NCBI GenBank assembly: GCA_945903565.1
Contig: CAMDPA010000004.1
Coordinates: 1-32,981, forward strand
DNA length: 32,981 nucleotides
Reading direction: 5' to 3'
Source: Devosia equisanguinis
GTDB lineage: Bacteria > Pseudomonadota > Alphaproteobacteria > Rhizobiales > Hyphomicrobiaceae
Under the pieces are notes generated by a model that had not been told where the DNA came from, ran no database searches, and worked only from the letters and a program-made list of their open reading frames with translations. Made by a program: the position numbers and the translations under genes. Positions 1 through 8,013 of this stretch are shown piece after piece; position 1 is the stretch's first letter, and each line of letters starts with the position of its first letter.

Positions 1-59
1 CCGTAAACGTCCAGAAACTTCTCCATTCTCCGGTCCTCGTCACACTTGGCCCGGCTCAT
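1..59 (-). CDS. IS transposase, N-terminal fragment (partial)
   Basis: The minus strand opens with ATG at 59-57 and reads MSRAKCDEDRRMEKFLDVYG before the window ends. The start is preceded by a G-rich stretch that can act as ribosome binding site. The same start and codons occur in the right-hand copy at 32927. Only about 19 residues are visible. The charged start followed by a FLDVYG-type helix resembles helix-turn-helix transposases of the ISNCY/IS481-like groups, but the family call is a guess from so few residues. Confidence 0.55.
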   Translation of the reverse strand, partial: MSRAKCDEDRRMEKFLDVY

Positions 60-150
60 CCAATCCCCCCAATGCTGCGCATTGAGAGAATCACGGATTA
101 CCGGACATATCGTGTGCTACTGGAACCGGACAACTCGTGAGCTACCGACA
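1..150 (-). mobile_element. Insertion sequence, 5' end (left copy, truncated by window edge)
   Basis: Positions 5-150 match the reverse complement of 32836-32981 with two mismatches by eye, and the match stops exactly after position 150. The outer tip of the element is therefore at 150, reading TGTCGGTAGC inward on the minus strand. Just inside the tip a box of the form GTAGCACACGA followed by TGTCCGGT occurs twice about 27 bp apart, as in the multiple transposase-binding sites of some IS ends. The transposase start lies about 90 bp inside. The rest of the element is outside the window. Confidence 0.8.
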
Positions 151-264
151 ACGTACCGCGCACATATTGCGCCGCGGTCGAGGCAGGTGCAGTCTGCGGC
201 CGTGCTGCACAGCAGCATCGAGCGGTCGCAGCATCGGCGACCGCGAAATCAAAGAGGATCGATC

Positions 265-873
265 ATGTACAAGCTTTATTACGCCCCGGGCGCTTGCTCG
301 CTGTCGCCCCACATCGTGCTGCGCGAAGCCGGCGCGCCCTTCAAGATGGTCAAGGTCAACCTCGCCGAAAAGAAGACTGAAGACGGCGGCGACTTCTGGG
401 CCAAGAACCCCGGCGGCTATGTGCCGGCCCTCGAAGCCGCCGACGGCACGATGATCACCGAAGGTCCGGTGATCGTGCAGTACATCGCCGACAAGGCCGG
501 CAAGCTGGTGCCCGCCTATGGCACCAAGGAGCGCTATCAGCTCATGACCTGGCTGAACTTCACGACGAGCGAATTGCACAAGGGCTTCTCGCCGCTATTC
601 AACGCCAAGGTAGACGACGGCTCCAAGGCCGTGCTGCGCGACCGCCTGCGCCACCGTCTCGGCGTGGTCGACAAGCACCTCGCGACGAACCAGTATCTGA
701 TGGGCAAGGACTTCACGGTCGCCGACGCCTACCTGTTCACGGTGCTGACCTGGACCCCACGCCCGGCGATCGCGATCGACCTCGCCAAGGAGTTCCCCAA
801 CCTCAAGGCCTATCACGACCGCGTTGCCGCCCGTCCGGCCGTCGCCGATGCGCTGAAGGCAGAAGCAGCGTAA
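265..873 (+). CDS. gst: Glutathione S-transferase, beta class
   Basis: This 202-aa cytosolic enzyme should conjugate or reduce substrates with glutathione. It opens with a thioredoxin-fold domain (residues 1-80) containing YYAPGACSLSPHI. Cys11 there matches the Cys10 that forms a mixed disulfide with glutathione in beta-class enzymes. The stretch PALEAADGTMITEGPVI is the usual glutathione-binding segment (cis-Pro and Glu-Gly/Ser region). The alpha-helical C-terminal domain includes FTVADAYLF, the N-capping motif of the family. The ATG at 265 was chosen because it follows AGAGGA at 252-257 and gives the family's standard length and N terminus; the open frame further upstream runs into the IS end. 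It is convergent with the DUF1244 gene, with a strong palindrome between them. The substrate is unknown. Confidence 0.93.
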   Translation: MYKLYYAPGACSLSPHIVLREAGAPFKMVKVNLAEKKTEDGGDFWAKNPGGYVPALEAADGTMITEGPVIVQYIADKAGKLVPAYGTKERYQLMTWLNFTTSELHKGFSPLFNAKVDDGSKAVLRDRLRHRLGVVDKHLATNQYLMGKDFTVADAYLFTVLTWTPRPAIAIDLAKEFPNLKAYHDRVAARPAVADALKAEAA

Positions 874-880
874 AGAGTGC

Positions 881-909
881 CGGGGTCAGACCTTGCGGGT
901 CTGACCCCG
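881..909. terminator. 12-bp perfect hairpin between convergent genes
   Basis: CGGGGTCAGACC (881-892) and GGTCTGACCCCG (898-909) are perfect inverted arms with loop TTGCG, followed by a pyrimidine-rich TCTTCTTC on the plus strand. It lies eight bases after the gst stop and six before the DUF1244 stop, so it fits a bidirectional terminator. Its core is shared with the GGTGTCAGACCC palindromes around fdhAB (15918-15946, 15968-15994, 16616-16644), so it is also a member of a dispersed repeat family. Confidence 0.65.
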
Positions 910-915
910 TCTTCT

Positions 916-1224
916 TCAATGCTTGTGCGGCTCGCTCTTCGCGAACGCCGCCTTTTGCTCGGCGGTCGCTTCCTTCTGGAACTTCGCCTGCCAGTCCTTG
1001 TACGGCATGCCGTAGACGATCTCGCGCGCATCGTCCTTGCTCAGCGCCTCGCCCTTCTCCTGCGCCGCCTCCTGATACCAGTTTGACAGGCAGTTCCGGC
1101 AGAACCCGGCCAGGTTCATCAGGTCGATGTTTTGCACGTCGTTGCGCTTGCGCAGATGCTCCACCAGTTTGCGGAACGCGGCGGCCTCCAGTTCCGTGCG
1201 GGTCTTGTCGTCGAAGGTCGGCAT
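916..1224 (-). CDS. DUF1244 family protein
   Basis: This 102-aa protein matches the DUF1244 family closely. Recognisable segments are FRKLVEHLRKRNDVQNIDLM, the core NLAGFCRNCLSNWY (a Cys-x2-Cys pair near residues 43-46) and AREIVYGMPYKDWQ, followed by a family-typical EAT-EQ segment. The biochemical role of the family is unknown; the two cysteines could bind a metal but this is inference. The ATG at 1224 follows AGGAG (minus strand, about 1229-1233). It lies 55 bp downstream of the N-formylglutamate amidohydrolase gene on the same strand. As far as I recall, this pairing is common in alphaproteobacteria, so the two are probably cotranscribed. The length is normal for the family. Confidence 0.9.
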   Translation of the reverse strand: MPTFDDKTRTELEAAAFRKLVEHLRKRNDVQNIDLMNLAGFCRNCLSNWYQEAAQEKGEALSKDDAREIVYGMPYKDWQAKFQKEATAEQKAAFAKSEPHKH

Positions 1225-1279
1225 GGGGCTCTCCTGTGTCGAGATATGCGATTGCCCCGAATATGGACATCGGAGGCCG

Positions 1280-2110
1280 CTATGTCACGGGGCCTGCGCA
1301 CTGCCTGCCACTACGCATCGCGAAACGCTCTACCATTCCCGGTCGCCCCAGGATGCGTGAGAGTATCCTTGCCAGCCGCTCACCCCACGCCTGCTGGCCA
1401 TCGGCATCGCGGATCAAATCCTGCCGCACCTCGATGGCCGCGAACGCCCGCCCCGGCATCGTGCCGTGCTGCCACAGCGTATCGCCCTCGTACTGGCCGG
1501 GATACGGCTCGTTCTCCCCCACGACGAGATCGGCCTCGGCCCGCAGTGCCGCCAGCAGCGGCATGGCAAGCCGCTCATCGTGCTCCCACAGCACACCTGC
1601 GTGCCACGGTCTTGGCGTGCCCTTCCAAACATCCGTAAAGCTGTGCATACCCAGCAACGCGGGCATGCGCCCGCCCGCCGCGCACCGAAAAATCGTGCGC
1701 CGGATCGCATCGTGATAAGGCCGGTAGAAGCGCGCAATTCGCTTCTCGCGCTCGGCGGCGTCGAGATGCCGGTTGCCTGGAATGATTGCCCCGTCCGACA
1801 GCCGCATGATCAACGTCGGATCGTCCTCGCCGCGATTGGGATCGATCAGCAGCCGCGAGAACCGCGTCAGCACAGCAGGCACGCCGAGCGCCTTCGCCAG
1901 ATGCCGCGTCATGTCCGCGGCGCCGATATCGTAGGCAATGTGCCGCTCGAGTTCACTCGCTGGCAAACCGAGCGTGCCGTATTCGTCCGGCAGCGCATTT
2001 GAGGCATGGTCGCAGAGCAGCAGCAGGCCTGCCGTTGCAGCCCCGCCCACGATTTCATAGCTCTCGTGTAACTCGGCCTCGATCTGGGCCGCCCCGCCGC
2101 CGCTCGTCAT
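1280..2110 (-). CDS. N-formylglutamate amidohydrolase family protein
   Basis: The 276-aa protein belongs to the FGase family (PF05013). Members hydrolyse N-formyl-L-glutamate to formate and glutamate at the end of histidine degradation, or act on related N-acyl amino acids. Landmarks are LLLLCDHASNALP (about residues 29-41), HIAYDIGAADMTRHLA (57-72), the signature SRLLIDPNRGEDDPTLI (about 85-101), FYRPYHDAI, and a C-terminal AAIEVRQDLI. The His and Asp residues in these blocks are the expected Zn ligands and catalytic groups. No other hut genes are nearby, so a role in histidine use is not supported by context and the substrate may differ. It starts with ATG at 2110 and is followed by DUF1244 on the same strand; the Tat amidohydrolase is divergent, across 158 bp. 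Confidence 0.9.
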   Translation of the reverse strand: MTSGGGAAQIEAELHESYEIVGGAATAGLLLLCDHASNALPDEYGTLGLPASELERHIAYDIGAADMTRHLAKALGVPAVLTRFSRLLIDPNRGEDDPTLIMRLSDGAIIPGNRHLDAAEREKRIARFYRPYHDAIRRTIFRCAAGGRMPALLGMHSFTDVWKGTPRPWHAGVLWEHDERLAMPLLAALRAEADLVVGENEPYPGQYEGDTLWQHGTMPGRAFAAIEVRQDLIRDADGQQAWGERLARILSRILGRPGMVERFAMRSGRQCAGPVT

Positions 2111-2268
2111 GCCGCCAATATAGATGCAGCTGACGACGTTGAATACGCGCCGCGAAAGCGCAGTCCCTCACCTTTCGCTGTGACGCGGGCCGATAGAGGC
2201 GCTATTTTGCCCTGAGCGGCACTGTTCAATTGACCGCGACAACCACAGAATCCGGGAGGATCGACACC

Positions 2269-3360
2269 ATGCAAAAGCCAGACCACCAAATCCACACGCC
2301 GAACTGCGGCTGCGGGCATCAACCCGGCGACGTCGTCGCCTTCAACCGCCGCGGCATCCTCACCGGCGCAGCCGCGCTCGGCACCATCGGCGCACTTGGC
2401 GTGGGCCTTAACGGGCGCAGCATCGCGCAGGCGGCCGCCCACCGCATCGATGTTCACCACCACATCACGCCTCCCGCCTGGCTCGAGGTCGTCAAGAAGG
2501 CCAAGAAAGACAACCCGCCGCTCGCCAACTGGTCCGTGCAGAAGTCGCTCGACGACATGGACAAGGCCGGCATCGCCACGTCGATGACCTCGCCGACGAC
2601 GCCACAGCTCGGTTTCCTGCCCCCGGCCGAGGCACTCGCCATATCGCGCGCCTCCAACGAGTACGCCAAGAAGCTGGAGAGCGACCACAAGGGCCGCTTC
2701 GGCACGTTCGCGATGCTGCCGCTGCCGCACATCGACGAGACCCTGAAGGCGATCGAGTATGCCTTCGATACGCTCAAAGTCGATGGCGCCGGCATCATGA
2801 CAAGCTACGGCGACAAGTGGCTCGGCGACAAGCACTTCGATCCCGTCTGGGCCGAGCTGAACCGCCGCAAGGCGACCGTCTACACGCACCCCACCGGCGC
2901 CAACTGCTGCGTCAACCTGATCCCCGGCATCCCCGACTCTGCTATCGAATACGGCACCGACTCCACGCGCTCGATCGCCCAGCTCATTTTCACCGGCGGA
3001 GCGGCGAAGTACGGCGAAATCAACTGGATCTGGAGCCACGGCGGCGGCTCGCTCACGGCCTTTTCCGAGCGTTTCCTGATCCAGATGCCCAACAGCGTCT
3101 ACAAGGGCAAGGTCAGCCGGGAGGACGTGCAGGCCCAGCTCAACCGTTTCTACTACGACACCGCGCAAGTCAGCGGCGTGCACACCCTCAAGGCGCTTGC
3201 CCAAACCGTGCCGGTCTCGCAGATCGTCTACGGCACGGACTATCCCTACCGCACGGGCGCCGACCATACGAAGGGCGTCATGGCGGCGTTCTCGGGCGCG
3301 GAACTCGCCGCGATCGATCGCGGCAACGCCCTGCGCATCATCCCCCGATTGAAGGGCTGA
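2269..3360 (+). CDS. Tat-exported metal-dependent amidohydrolase (Amidohydro_2 / ACMSD-like)
   Basis: This 363-aa protein carries a twin-arginine leader, with FNRRGILTGAAALGTIGALG near residues 25-44, and then the amidohydrolase barrel. Metal-site motifs of the PF04909 family are visible: DVHHHITPP just after the signal, YTHPTG, IWSHGGGS, and VYGTDYPY near the C terminus supplying the catalytic Asp. Characterised relatives decarboxylate or hydrolyse aromatic acids (ACMSD, gamma-resorcylate decarboxylase types); the substrate here is unknown. The ATG at 2269 was preferred over the in-frame TTG at 2230 because GGGAGGA at 2254-2260 is an ideal ribosome binding site for it. Export by Tat is unusual for this family, and a CGCGH cysteine cluster lies ahead of the RR pair. 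An Ldh_2 dehydrogenase follows 66 bp downstream, suggesting a short catabolic operon. Confidence 0.87.
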   Translation: MQKPDHQIHTPNCGCGHQPGDVVAFNRRGILTGAAALGTIGALGVGLNGRSIAQAAAHRIDVHHHITPPAWLEVVKKAKKDNPPLANWSVQKSLDDMDKAGIATSMTSPTTPQLGFLPPAEALAISRASNEYAKKLESDHKGRFGTFAMLPLPHIDETLKAIEYAFDTLKVDGAGIMTSYGDKWLGDKHFDPVWAELNRRKATVYTHPTGANCCVNLIPGIPDSAIEYGTDSTRSIAQLIFTGGAAKYGEINWIWSHGGGSLTAFSERFLIQMPNSVYKGKVSREDVQAQLNRFYYDTAQVSGVHTLKALAQTVPVSQIVYGTDYPYRTGADHTKGVMAAFSGAELAAIDRGNALRIIPRLKG

Positions 3361-3426
3361 TAAGCCGTTGGGGTCGGTTTCGCGCGAGCGCGTGCCGCCC
3401 CCTTCACGGAAGCCGATGGAGCACAC

Positions 3427-4518
3427 ATGATGGCCGGCATACCGACGTCAAAACTGCTGACGCTCGATGCCGCCCACGTGCAGCGGTTCATCGAGCAGAT
3501 CTTCCACACCGCCGGCTGGAACGCCGCGGACTCCCGGATCGCAGCCGATTGCCTGATCGGTTCCGACCGCGCCGGCCACGCCTCGCACGGCATCGGCCTC
3601 GTGCCGATGTACGTCGACACCATCAAGGCCGGCCGCCTCAAGCCGGAGTGGACCGCGCGCGTCATCAAGGACGACGGCCCCTTCGTCGTGATCGACGGTC
3701 GCCGCAGCCTCGGCCAGGTCGGCGCCCGCGACGCCACGTTGAAAGGCATCGAGACGGCACGCCAGCACGGCATTGCGCTCGTCAATCTGATCGACAGCCA
3801 TCACGTCGGCCGCATCGGTCACTACGGCGAGATGGTCGCGCATGCGGGCTACGTCGGCCTGTTCTGGGTCAACGTGCACGGGCGCAAGCCGACCGTGGTC
3901 CCGTTTGGCGCACGCGAGCCGCGCTTCTCCACGAACCCGCACTGCGTCGCGATCCCGCGCCAGGGCGCCGACCCGTTCCTGCTCGATTTCGCCACCGCCG
4001 AGATGGCGGTCAACAAGGCGCGCGTCGCTCATGCCAAGGGCGAGAAGGTGCGCCACGGCACGCTACTGGATCACGCTGGCCGGCCGACCGACGATCCCGG
4101 CGTGTTATGGGAAAATCCGCGCGGCTCGATCGCCGCGTTCGGATTGCATAAGGGCTCGGGAATGGCAATCGTCTGCGAGCTGATGTCGGCCGCGCTCGGC
4201 AGCGGTCCCATGGTCGCCGATCAGACCGAAGCCGGCGCGATCCTTAACAACATGATGGGCATCGTCATCGATCCCGCGCGCATGGCGACCGGCGAGGAAC
4301 CGATCGAAGCCGCTACCGATCGCATGATCGATTGGGTTAAGAGCGCCGCTGCCGCCGACGGCGTGCCCGAAGTGCTAACCCCTGGTGAGCCCGAGCAGTT
4401 GAACCGCGCCCGGCTCGGCACACATCTGGAGATCGATCCCGCCACCTGGGGCGAGATCGAGAAGGCCGCGCTTTCGCTTGGAGTAAGCGCGGAAGCGATT
4501 CCCCATAGGTTGGGTTGA
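3427..4518 (+). CDS. Ldh_2 family NAD(P)-dependent dehydrogenase (malate/L-lactate/ureidoglycolate type)
   Basis: The 363-aa protein matches the Ldh_2 family (PF02615), cytoplasmic oxidoreductases with a non-Rossmann NAD(P) fold that oxidise 2-hydroxy acids such as malate, sulfolactate or ureidoglycolate. Family landmarks are DRAGHASHGIGLVPMY (about residues 48-63), SHHVGRIGHYGEM (about 124-136), STNPHCVAIPR, LLDFATAEMAVNKARVA, and the glycine-rich GLHKGSGMAIVCELM. The length is normal. Two adjacent ATGs (3427, 3430) are possible starts. It lies 66 bp behind the Tat-exported amidohydrolase on the same strand, so the pair may process one substrate, first outside and then inside the membrane; that link is inference. 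Its stop codon lies inside the 5' arm of a dispersed palindromic repeat (4505-4610), which may supply the 3' end of the mRNA. The substrate cannot be told from sequence. Confidence 0.9.
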   Translation: MMAGIPTSKLLTLDAAHVQRFIEQIFHTAGWNAADSRIAADCLIGSDRAGHASHGIGLVPMYVDTIKAGRLKPEWTARVIKDDGPFVVIDGRRSLGQVGARDATLKGIETARQHGIALVNLIDSHHVGRIGHYGEMVAHAGYVGLFWVNVHGRKPTVVPFGAREPRFSTNPHCVAIPRQGADPFLLDFATAEMAVNKARVAHAKGEKVRHGTLLDHAGRPTDDPGVLWENPRGSIAAFGLHKGSGMAIVCELMSAALGSGPMVADQTEAGAILNNMMGIVIDPARMATGEEPIEAATDRMIDWVKSAAAADGVPEVLTPGEPEQLNRARLGTHLEIDPATWGEIEKAALSLGVSAEAIPHRLG

Positions 4519-4610
4519 GCTTTTGCGAAACCCAACAATCCACGGCACCACGGAAAACGTTGGGCTTCGCGTCATCGCGTAGCGATGCTCCGCATCGACG
4601 CCAAACCCGG
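4505..4610. repeat. Nested palindromic dispersed repeat, copy A
   Basis: Arms GTTGGGTT (4509-4516) and AACCCAAC (4529-4536) form a hairpin that overlaps the Ldh_2 stop codon. They are followed by CCACGGCACCAC, a second GTTGGG arm, ATGCTCCGC and CCAAACCC. The order and spacing of these blocks match 24696-24809 (copy B), so both are members of one repeat family of roughly 110 bp. It sits between convergent genes and could also act as a terminator. Confidence 0.7.
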
Positions 4611-4612
4611 TT

Positions 4613-5587
4613 TCAGTTCTTCCCCTTGCGGTCCACCGCGACGCGGCTCTCGCTCTCGTTGGGCGCGCCGAAGTGCTCGAAGTAGCGCGGATCAATCTTC
4701 TCGACGGGCAGCACGATCAACACATCGGTCGTGCCGAATTGCCGGTCGATCACCGCGCCGTCGCCCACCATCGCGCCAAGCCGCAAATAGCCCTTGATCA
4801 GCGGTGGTAACGCCTTCAGCGCTGCCTTCACGTCCACCTTGTCCTTGGGAATCCGGTCCATCGGCACGTGCAGCTTCGGGTGCGCCGTGACGCGCCACTC
4901 CGGCGGCGCCAGCGCGTGGTGATACAGGAACGACAGCGCCATCTCGTGCTCGGCCGGATCAACGCCCTCGAAACTGGCGCAGCCGATCATTACGTCGACC
5001 TTGTGCTCGCGGATGTAGGTCCACAGCCCATGCCACAGCAGCTCGACCGTGCGCTTGGTACGATAGGGCTTCAGTACGCAACTACGACCGAGCTCCATGA
5101 AGCGATAGCGCGGCGAGCGCGTGGCGATCAGCGGGGCAATGTCGTATTCGCCCTGCGTATAGAAGCCGAGCGTGTTCTGGGCGACGTCCTGGCGCAATAC
5201 GCGATAGGTGCCAATGACGCGTGGCGGCTTGGCCCTGGACCACCCCCGCTTTTGATCGGCCGAGGCCGAGGTATCGATGACCAGCAGATGATCGCAGATC
5301 GCGTCATAGCGATCCTCGTCCCGGCGGCGCACTTGCGTGGTCAACGTCGGCTTGGCCGACATCTCCTTGTAGAACACGTTGTAGCGCAGACGCTGGGCCC
5401 GCTTCACGTCCGCTTTCGTCAGGGCTAGGCGGACCTCGAGATCACCGATGCGACCGTAAACCTTCGGCGCCAGCCGCGGTCGCATATGGCTGCGGATCAG
5501 GCCGGCACGCTTGGGGATGCCGCGTGTGCCGCGCGGGAGACCGCGCAACCGCAAGCGCCTCAACAAGCCCTGCGTCACGTTCGGCAT
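4613..5587 (-). CDS. olsB: L-ornithine N-alpha-acyltransferase, OlsB-like (GNAT fold)
   Basis: The 324-aa protein matches OlsB-type acyl-ACP:ornithine acyltransferases (Acetyltransf_5 family), which make lyso-ornithine lipid by transferring a 3-hydroxyacyl chain to ornithine at the inner membrane. Typical segments are YGRIGDLEVRLA (about 44-55), AQRLRYNVFYKEM, RDEDRYDAICDHLLVIDT, GTYRVLR, the core MELGRSCVLKPYRTKRTVEL, MIGCASFEG, PPLIKGYLRLGAMVGDGA, and DRQFGTTDVLIVLPV with a C-terminal RYFEHFG. The N terminus is extended and Arg/Gly-rich (about 40 residues), so the true start may be a little downstream of ATG 5587. No olsA acyltransferase is adjacent, which is not unusual. The gene ends beside repeat copy A and is convergent with the Ldh_2 gene. 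The family also includes generic GNAT/hemolysin-like members, but the match here is strong. Confidence 0.85.
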   Translation of the reverse strand: MPNVTQGLLRRLRLRGLPRGTRGIPKRAGLIRSHMRPRLAPKVYGRIGDLEVRLALTKADVKRAQRLRYNVFYKEMSAKPTLTTQVRRRDEDRYDAICDHLLVIDTSASADQKRGWSRAKPPRVIGTYRVLRQDVAQNTLGFYTQGEYDIAPLIATRSPRYRFMELGRSCVLKPYRTKRTVELLWHGLWTYIREHKVDVMIGCASFEGVDPAEHEMALSFLYHHALAPPEWRVTAHPKLHVPMDRIPKDKVDVKAALKALPPLIKGYLRLGAMVGDGAVIDRQFGTTDVLIVLPVEKIDPRYFEHFGAPNESESRVAVDRKGKN

Positions 5588-5816
5588 TTCAGCTCCAGTG
5601 CTGCCCGCCCGTTCAGCCGGGCCGTTCCAAGCTCGTGCGCGATCACCCCAGCCCCCGACGTTAGCGATTCGACGCTAGAACTCCCCCCAACATTGCTGAT
5701 CGCATTGCACCTGATCATGACAATCAAGGCTCCAGCCGCAGCATCATGTCGAATGGTTACATGAACGGGGCAGAATTGCCACAACCGTCCATGCAACAGC
5801 GACCGTATCAGGTTGC

Positions 5817-7928
5817 CTACTTAGCGTCCGCCGGCTTCGAGGATTCGTCTTTCTTGGCGCCCTCCTCTTTCAAGGCACGTTGCCGTTCGCGCTCGGTAAG
5901 GTAATCCTCGCTGGTGCGCACTTGCGGACGAGGCGCCCCTGCATACGGATCGATGCCCGAATTAGTAACCTCCGACACGCGGCAGTCCTCGCACATCCGC
6001 ACGAGATCGAGCCGCTTGGCGTTCGGGCCCGTATACATCCAATGCTTGCCCTCCAGCTTGGCGACGATCTTGTCGATCGTGCTTTTCACGCCGAACGGCT
6101 TTGCGCAAACGATGCAGCAGAACGGCTCCTCCTCCTTCACCATCGCGGGCCCCGCCGCGAAGGCCGGGAAACTGATGCGCGGCTCCAGCGCGATCACCTT
6201 CTCGGGGCAGGTCGCCTTGCACAATCCGCATTGCACGCACAGGCTTTCGTCGAACCGCAGCAGCGGGCGATCCTCGCCAGCCGTCAGTGCCGACGTCGGA
6301 CAGGCCGATACGCATGACAAGCACAGTGTGCAGCCCTTCGTGTCGACGTTCACGCGGCCGAACGGCGCGCGCTGCGGCAGTGCGATCTCGTCGATCGGGC
6401 GCGGCGCGACGCGATGCAACTCGCGCAGCGCGAGCTTGAGAATATCGCGCTTGCCTCCTGTCGCGGCGAACGTCGCGGGCTTGGCCGCCGGCGTCGCGGG
6501 CGGCAGTGCTGCGAGCGCTTCCAGCATCGCGTCGGGATCGTCCGTCTCGATCATTGCCGCCGCGCCATCGCCATAAGCCAGGGCGGCGAGGATCGGTTCG
6601 GCGAGCCCAAGCGTCTGACGCAAGCCTTCGGGATCATGCCGCGGTTTGGCACGCAAAAGCAGGCGAACGTGCGCGGTGCCGTAGGCAAACGCCGATGCGA
6701 TCGTTTCAAGGCCAATCTCCGTGACCTCGTTGACCGCAAGCGGCAGCACGTTGGCGGGCAACCCCGAACCATAACGGGCGGCAGCGTCGATCAACTCCGC
6801 GCCGTGCTCCGCATCGTGCAGCAACAGCACCGCGTTCTGCCCACCCGCGGCGCGGTATGTGGTCAACAACGTGCGGATCGTACCGATCAGCTTGTCGGTC
6901 GCCGGGACGGCATAGCTCACCGCGCCCGTCGGACACGCGGCGCTGCACGCACCGCATCCCCCGCACAAAAACGGGTCGATCGCGACGTGGTCGTGCGCGG
7001 GCGCTATCGCGCCGGCTGGGCACAAATCGAGGCAACGCGTGCAGCCCGTGATGCGCGACCTGGCATGCGCACACAGATCTTCCTTGAAGGTGACGTAGCG
7101 TGGCTTGTCGAACGTGCCGTTGAGACCCTCGGCCTTGCGGATCAGCCGCTCGACGGCAATGGCGTCGGCGGGATCTGCGCGCAGGTAGCCCTCGCGCAGA
7201 TCGGGTGCCGTGAACAGCGAGGGACGTCCGGTCAAGTCGATGATCACGTCGGCGCGCGATGTCAGCCCGCTTCGCTCTGCGCCGAACGCGAGCTTGGCGC
7301 GCGAGGAAGCGGCCGGCTCGGCATAACGGTCGATCGACAGCTCGAACGCCCCGAGGTGTCCGGTGGCCCTACGCACGACGCCTTTGCGCACGGGAAAGTG
7401 CGTCGCCCGCTGCGGCGGCACATCGGCCTCGCCGGTCAGCAACACCGTGATGTCGAGCGTATCCGCCAGCGCCTTGGCGGTCTCGATCGCGACTTCGTCC
7501 CGGCCGAGCACCAGCGTCACGCCCTGGCTTTCGAAGGTAACGAACTGATGCGGTTCCGGCGCGTGGTCGGCGATCGCAAGCAGCGCAGCCATTTTCGGCA
7601 TAGCGGCCGGTGCGGCATCGGACCAGCCCGCGGTCTCGCGAATGTTGACGAACGCCAGCGCCGCGCCGAGGCCTTCGGCTTCGGCCACTTCGCGAAACAG
7701 CGGCTCTTCCTGCGTGCAGGCGACGGTGACGCGACCGGTGCCGGCTTGCGCGCGAAACAAATCGAGCTCGGTGCGGCAGAGGTGGCGGGCGGTCTTGAAG
7801 GCACCACCCTTGCAGGCGCGCTCGAGCCCGGGCACGTCGAGCGGCATGGTGCCCTCGCATGAGCACACGATCACCGTCGGGCCACCCGTCGCCGGTTTGC
7901 CGCCTCGCTTGTCCACGCGCTCCTCCAT
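5817..7928 (-). CDS. Poly-ferredoxin with four [4Fe-4S] motifs, formate dehydrogenase locus
   Basis: This 703-aa cytosolic protein has two pairs of ferredoxin motifs. The first (about residues 296-335) contains CTRCLDLCPAG and CGGCGACSAACPTGAV. The second (about 533-574) contains CTLCLSCVSACPTSAL and CVQCGLCKATCPEKVI. Further cysteines, CCIVC near 604-608 and CEDC near 646-649, could form a zinc ribbon or another cluster. The N-terminal 290 residues begin with VIVCSCEGTMPLDV and resemble a nucleotide-binding or flavoprotein-like region. Homologues sit beside formate dehydrogenase genes in many alphaproteobacteria. It probably carries electrons, perhaps for maturation or reductive activation of the molybdoenzyme or its sulfur chemistry; the exact role is not established as far as I know. 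It is divergent from the accessory run starting at 8014, across 85 bp with a long inverted repeat. The C terminus is charged and disordered-looking. Confidence 0.85.
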   Translation of the reverse strand: MEERVDKRGGKPATGGPTVIVCSCEGTMPLDVPGLERACKGGAFKTARHLCRTELDLFRAQAGTGRVTVACTQEEPLFREVAEAEGLGAALAFVNIRETAGWSDAAPAAMPKMAALLAIADHAPEPHQFVTFESQGVTLVLGRDEVAIETAKALADTLDITVLLTGEADVPPQRATHFPVRKGVVRRATGHLGAFELSIDRYAEPAASSRAKLAFGAERSGLTSRADVIIDLTGRPSLFTAPDLREGYLRADPADAIAVERLIRKAEGLNGTFDKPRYVTFKEDLCAHARSRITGCTRCLDLCPAGAIAPAHDHVAIDPFLCGGCGACSAACPTGAVSYAVPATDKLIGTIRTLLTTYRAAGGQNAVLLLHDAEHGAELIDAAARYGSGLPANVLPLAVNEVTEIGLETIASAFAYGTAHVRLLLRAKPRHDPEGLRQTLGLAEPILAALAYGDGAAAMIETDDPDAMLEALAALPPATPAAKPATFAATGGKRDILKLALRELHRVAPRPIDEIALPQRAPFGRVNVDTKGCTLCLSCVSACPTSALTAGEDRPLLRFDESLCVQCGLCKATCPEKVIALEPRISFPAFAAGPAMVKEEEPFCCIVCAKPFGVKSTIDKIVAKLEGKHWMYTGPNAKRLDLVRMCEDCRVSEVTNSGIDPYAGAPRPQVRTSEDYLTERERQRALKEEGAKKDESSKPADAK

Positions 7929-7972
7929 CCCAGGCCGAGCCTTTCGTATTTCATTGAAGGCTTTGGCTCTGT

Positions 7973-8003
7973 GTCACTGGCCCTCATCTAAGCGTCCAGT
8001 GAC
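7973..8003. promoter_or_regulatory. Inverted repeat in divergent promoter region (candidate operator)
   Basis: GTCACTGG (7973-7980) and CCAGTGAC (7996-8003) are perfect 8-bp inverted arms 15 bp apart. They lie in the 85-bp gap between the divergent poly-ferredoxin gene and the DUF4444 gene. TTATAA at 8005-8010, directly after the right arm, resembles a -10 element for the rightward transcript. If so, transcription would begin near or after 8014 and the DUF4444 start would lie further in. The repeat could bind a regulator controlling both directions; which one is unknown. Confidence 0.4.
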
Positions 8004-8013
8004 CTTATAACAA

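Noticed and set aside
2107-3426. 439-codon minus-strand frame opposite the Tat amidohydrolase
   Set aside because: Shadow frame; no domain features, while the plus-strand protein has all metal-site motifs.
2817-4151. 444-codon plus-strand frame overlapping two genes
   Set aside because: Out of frame with two strongly supported genes and made of Arg/Pro-rich shadow sequence.
5588-5816. 73-codon minus-strand frame in the gap between the OlsB-like and poly-ferredoxin genes
   Set aside because: No ribosome binding site, no recognisable features and it overlaps the start of the OlsB-like gene; treated as non-coding.
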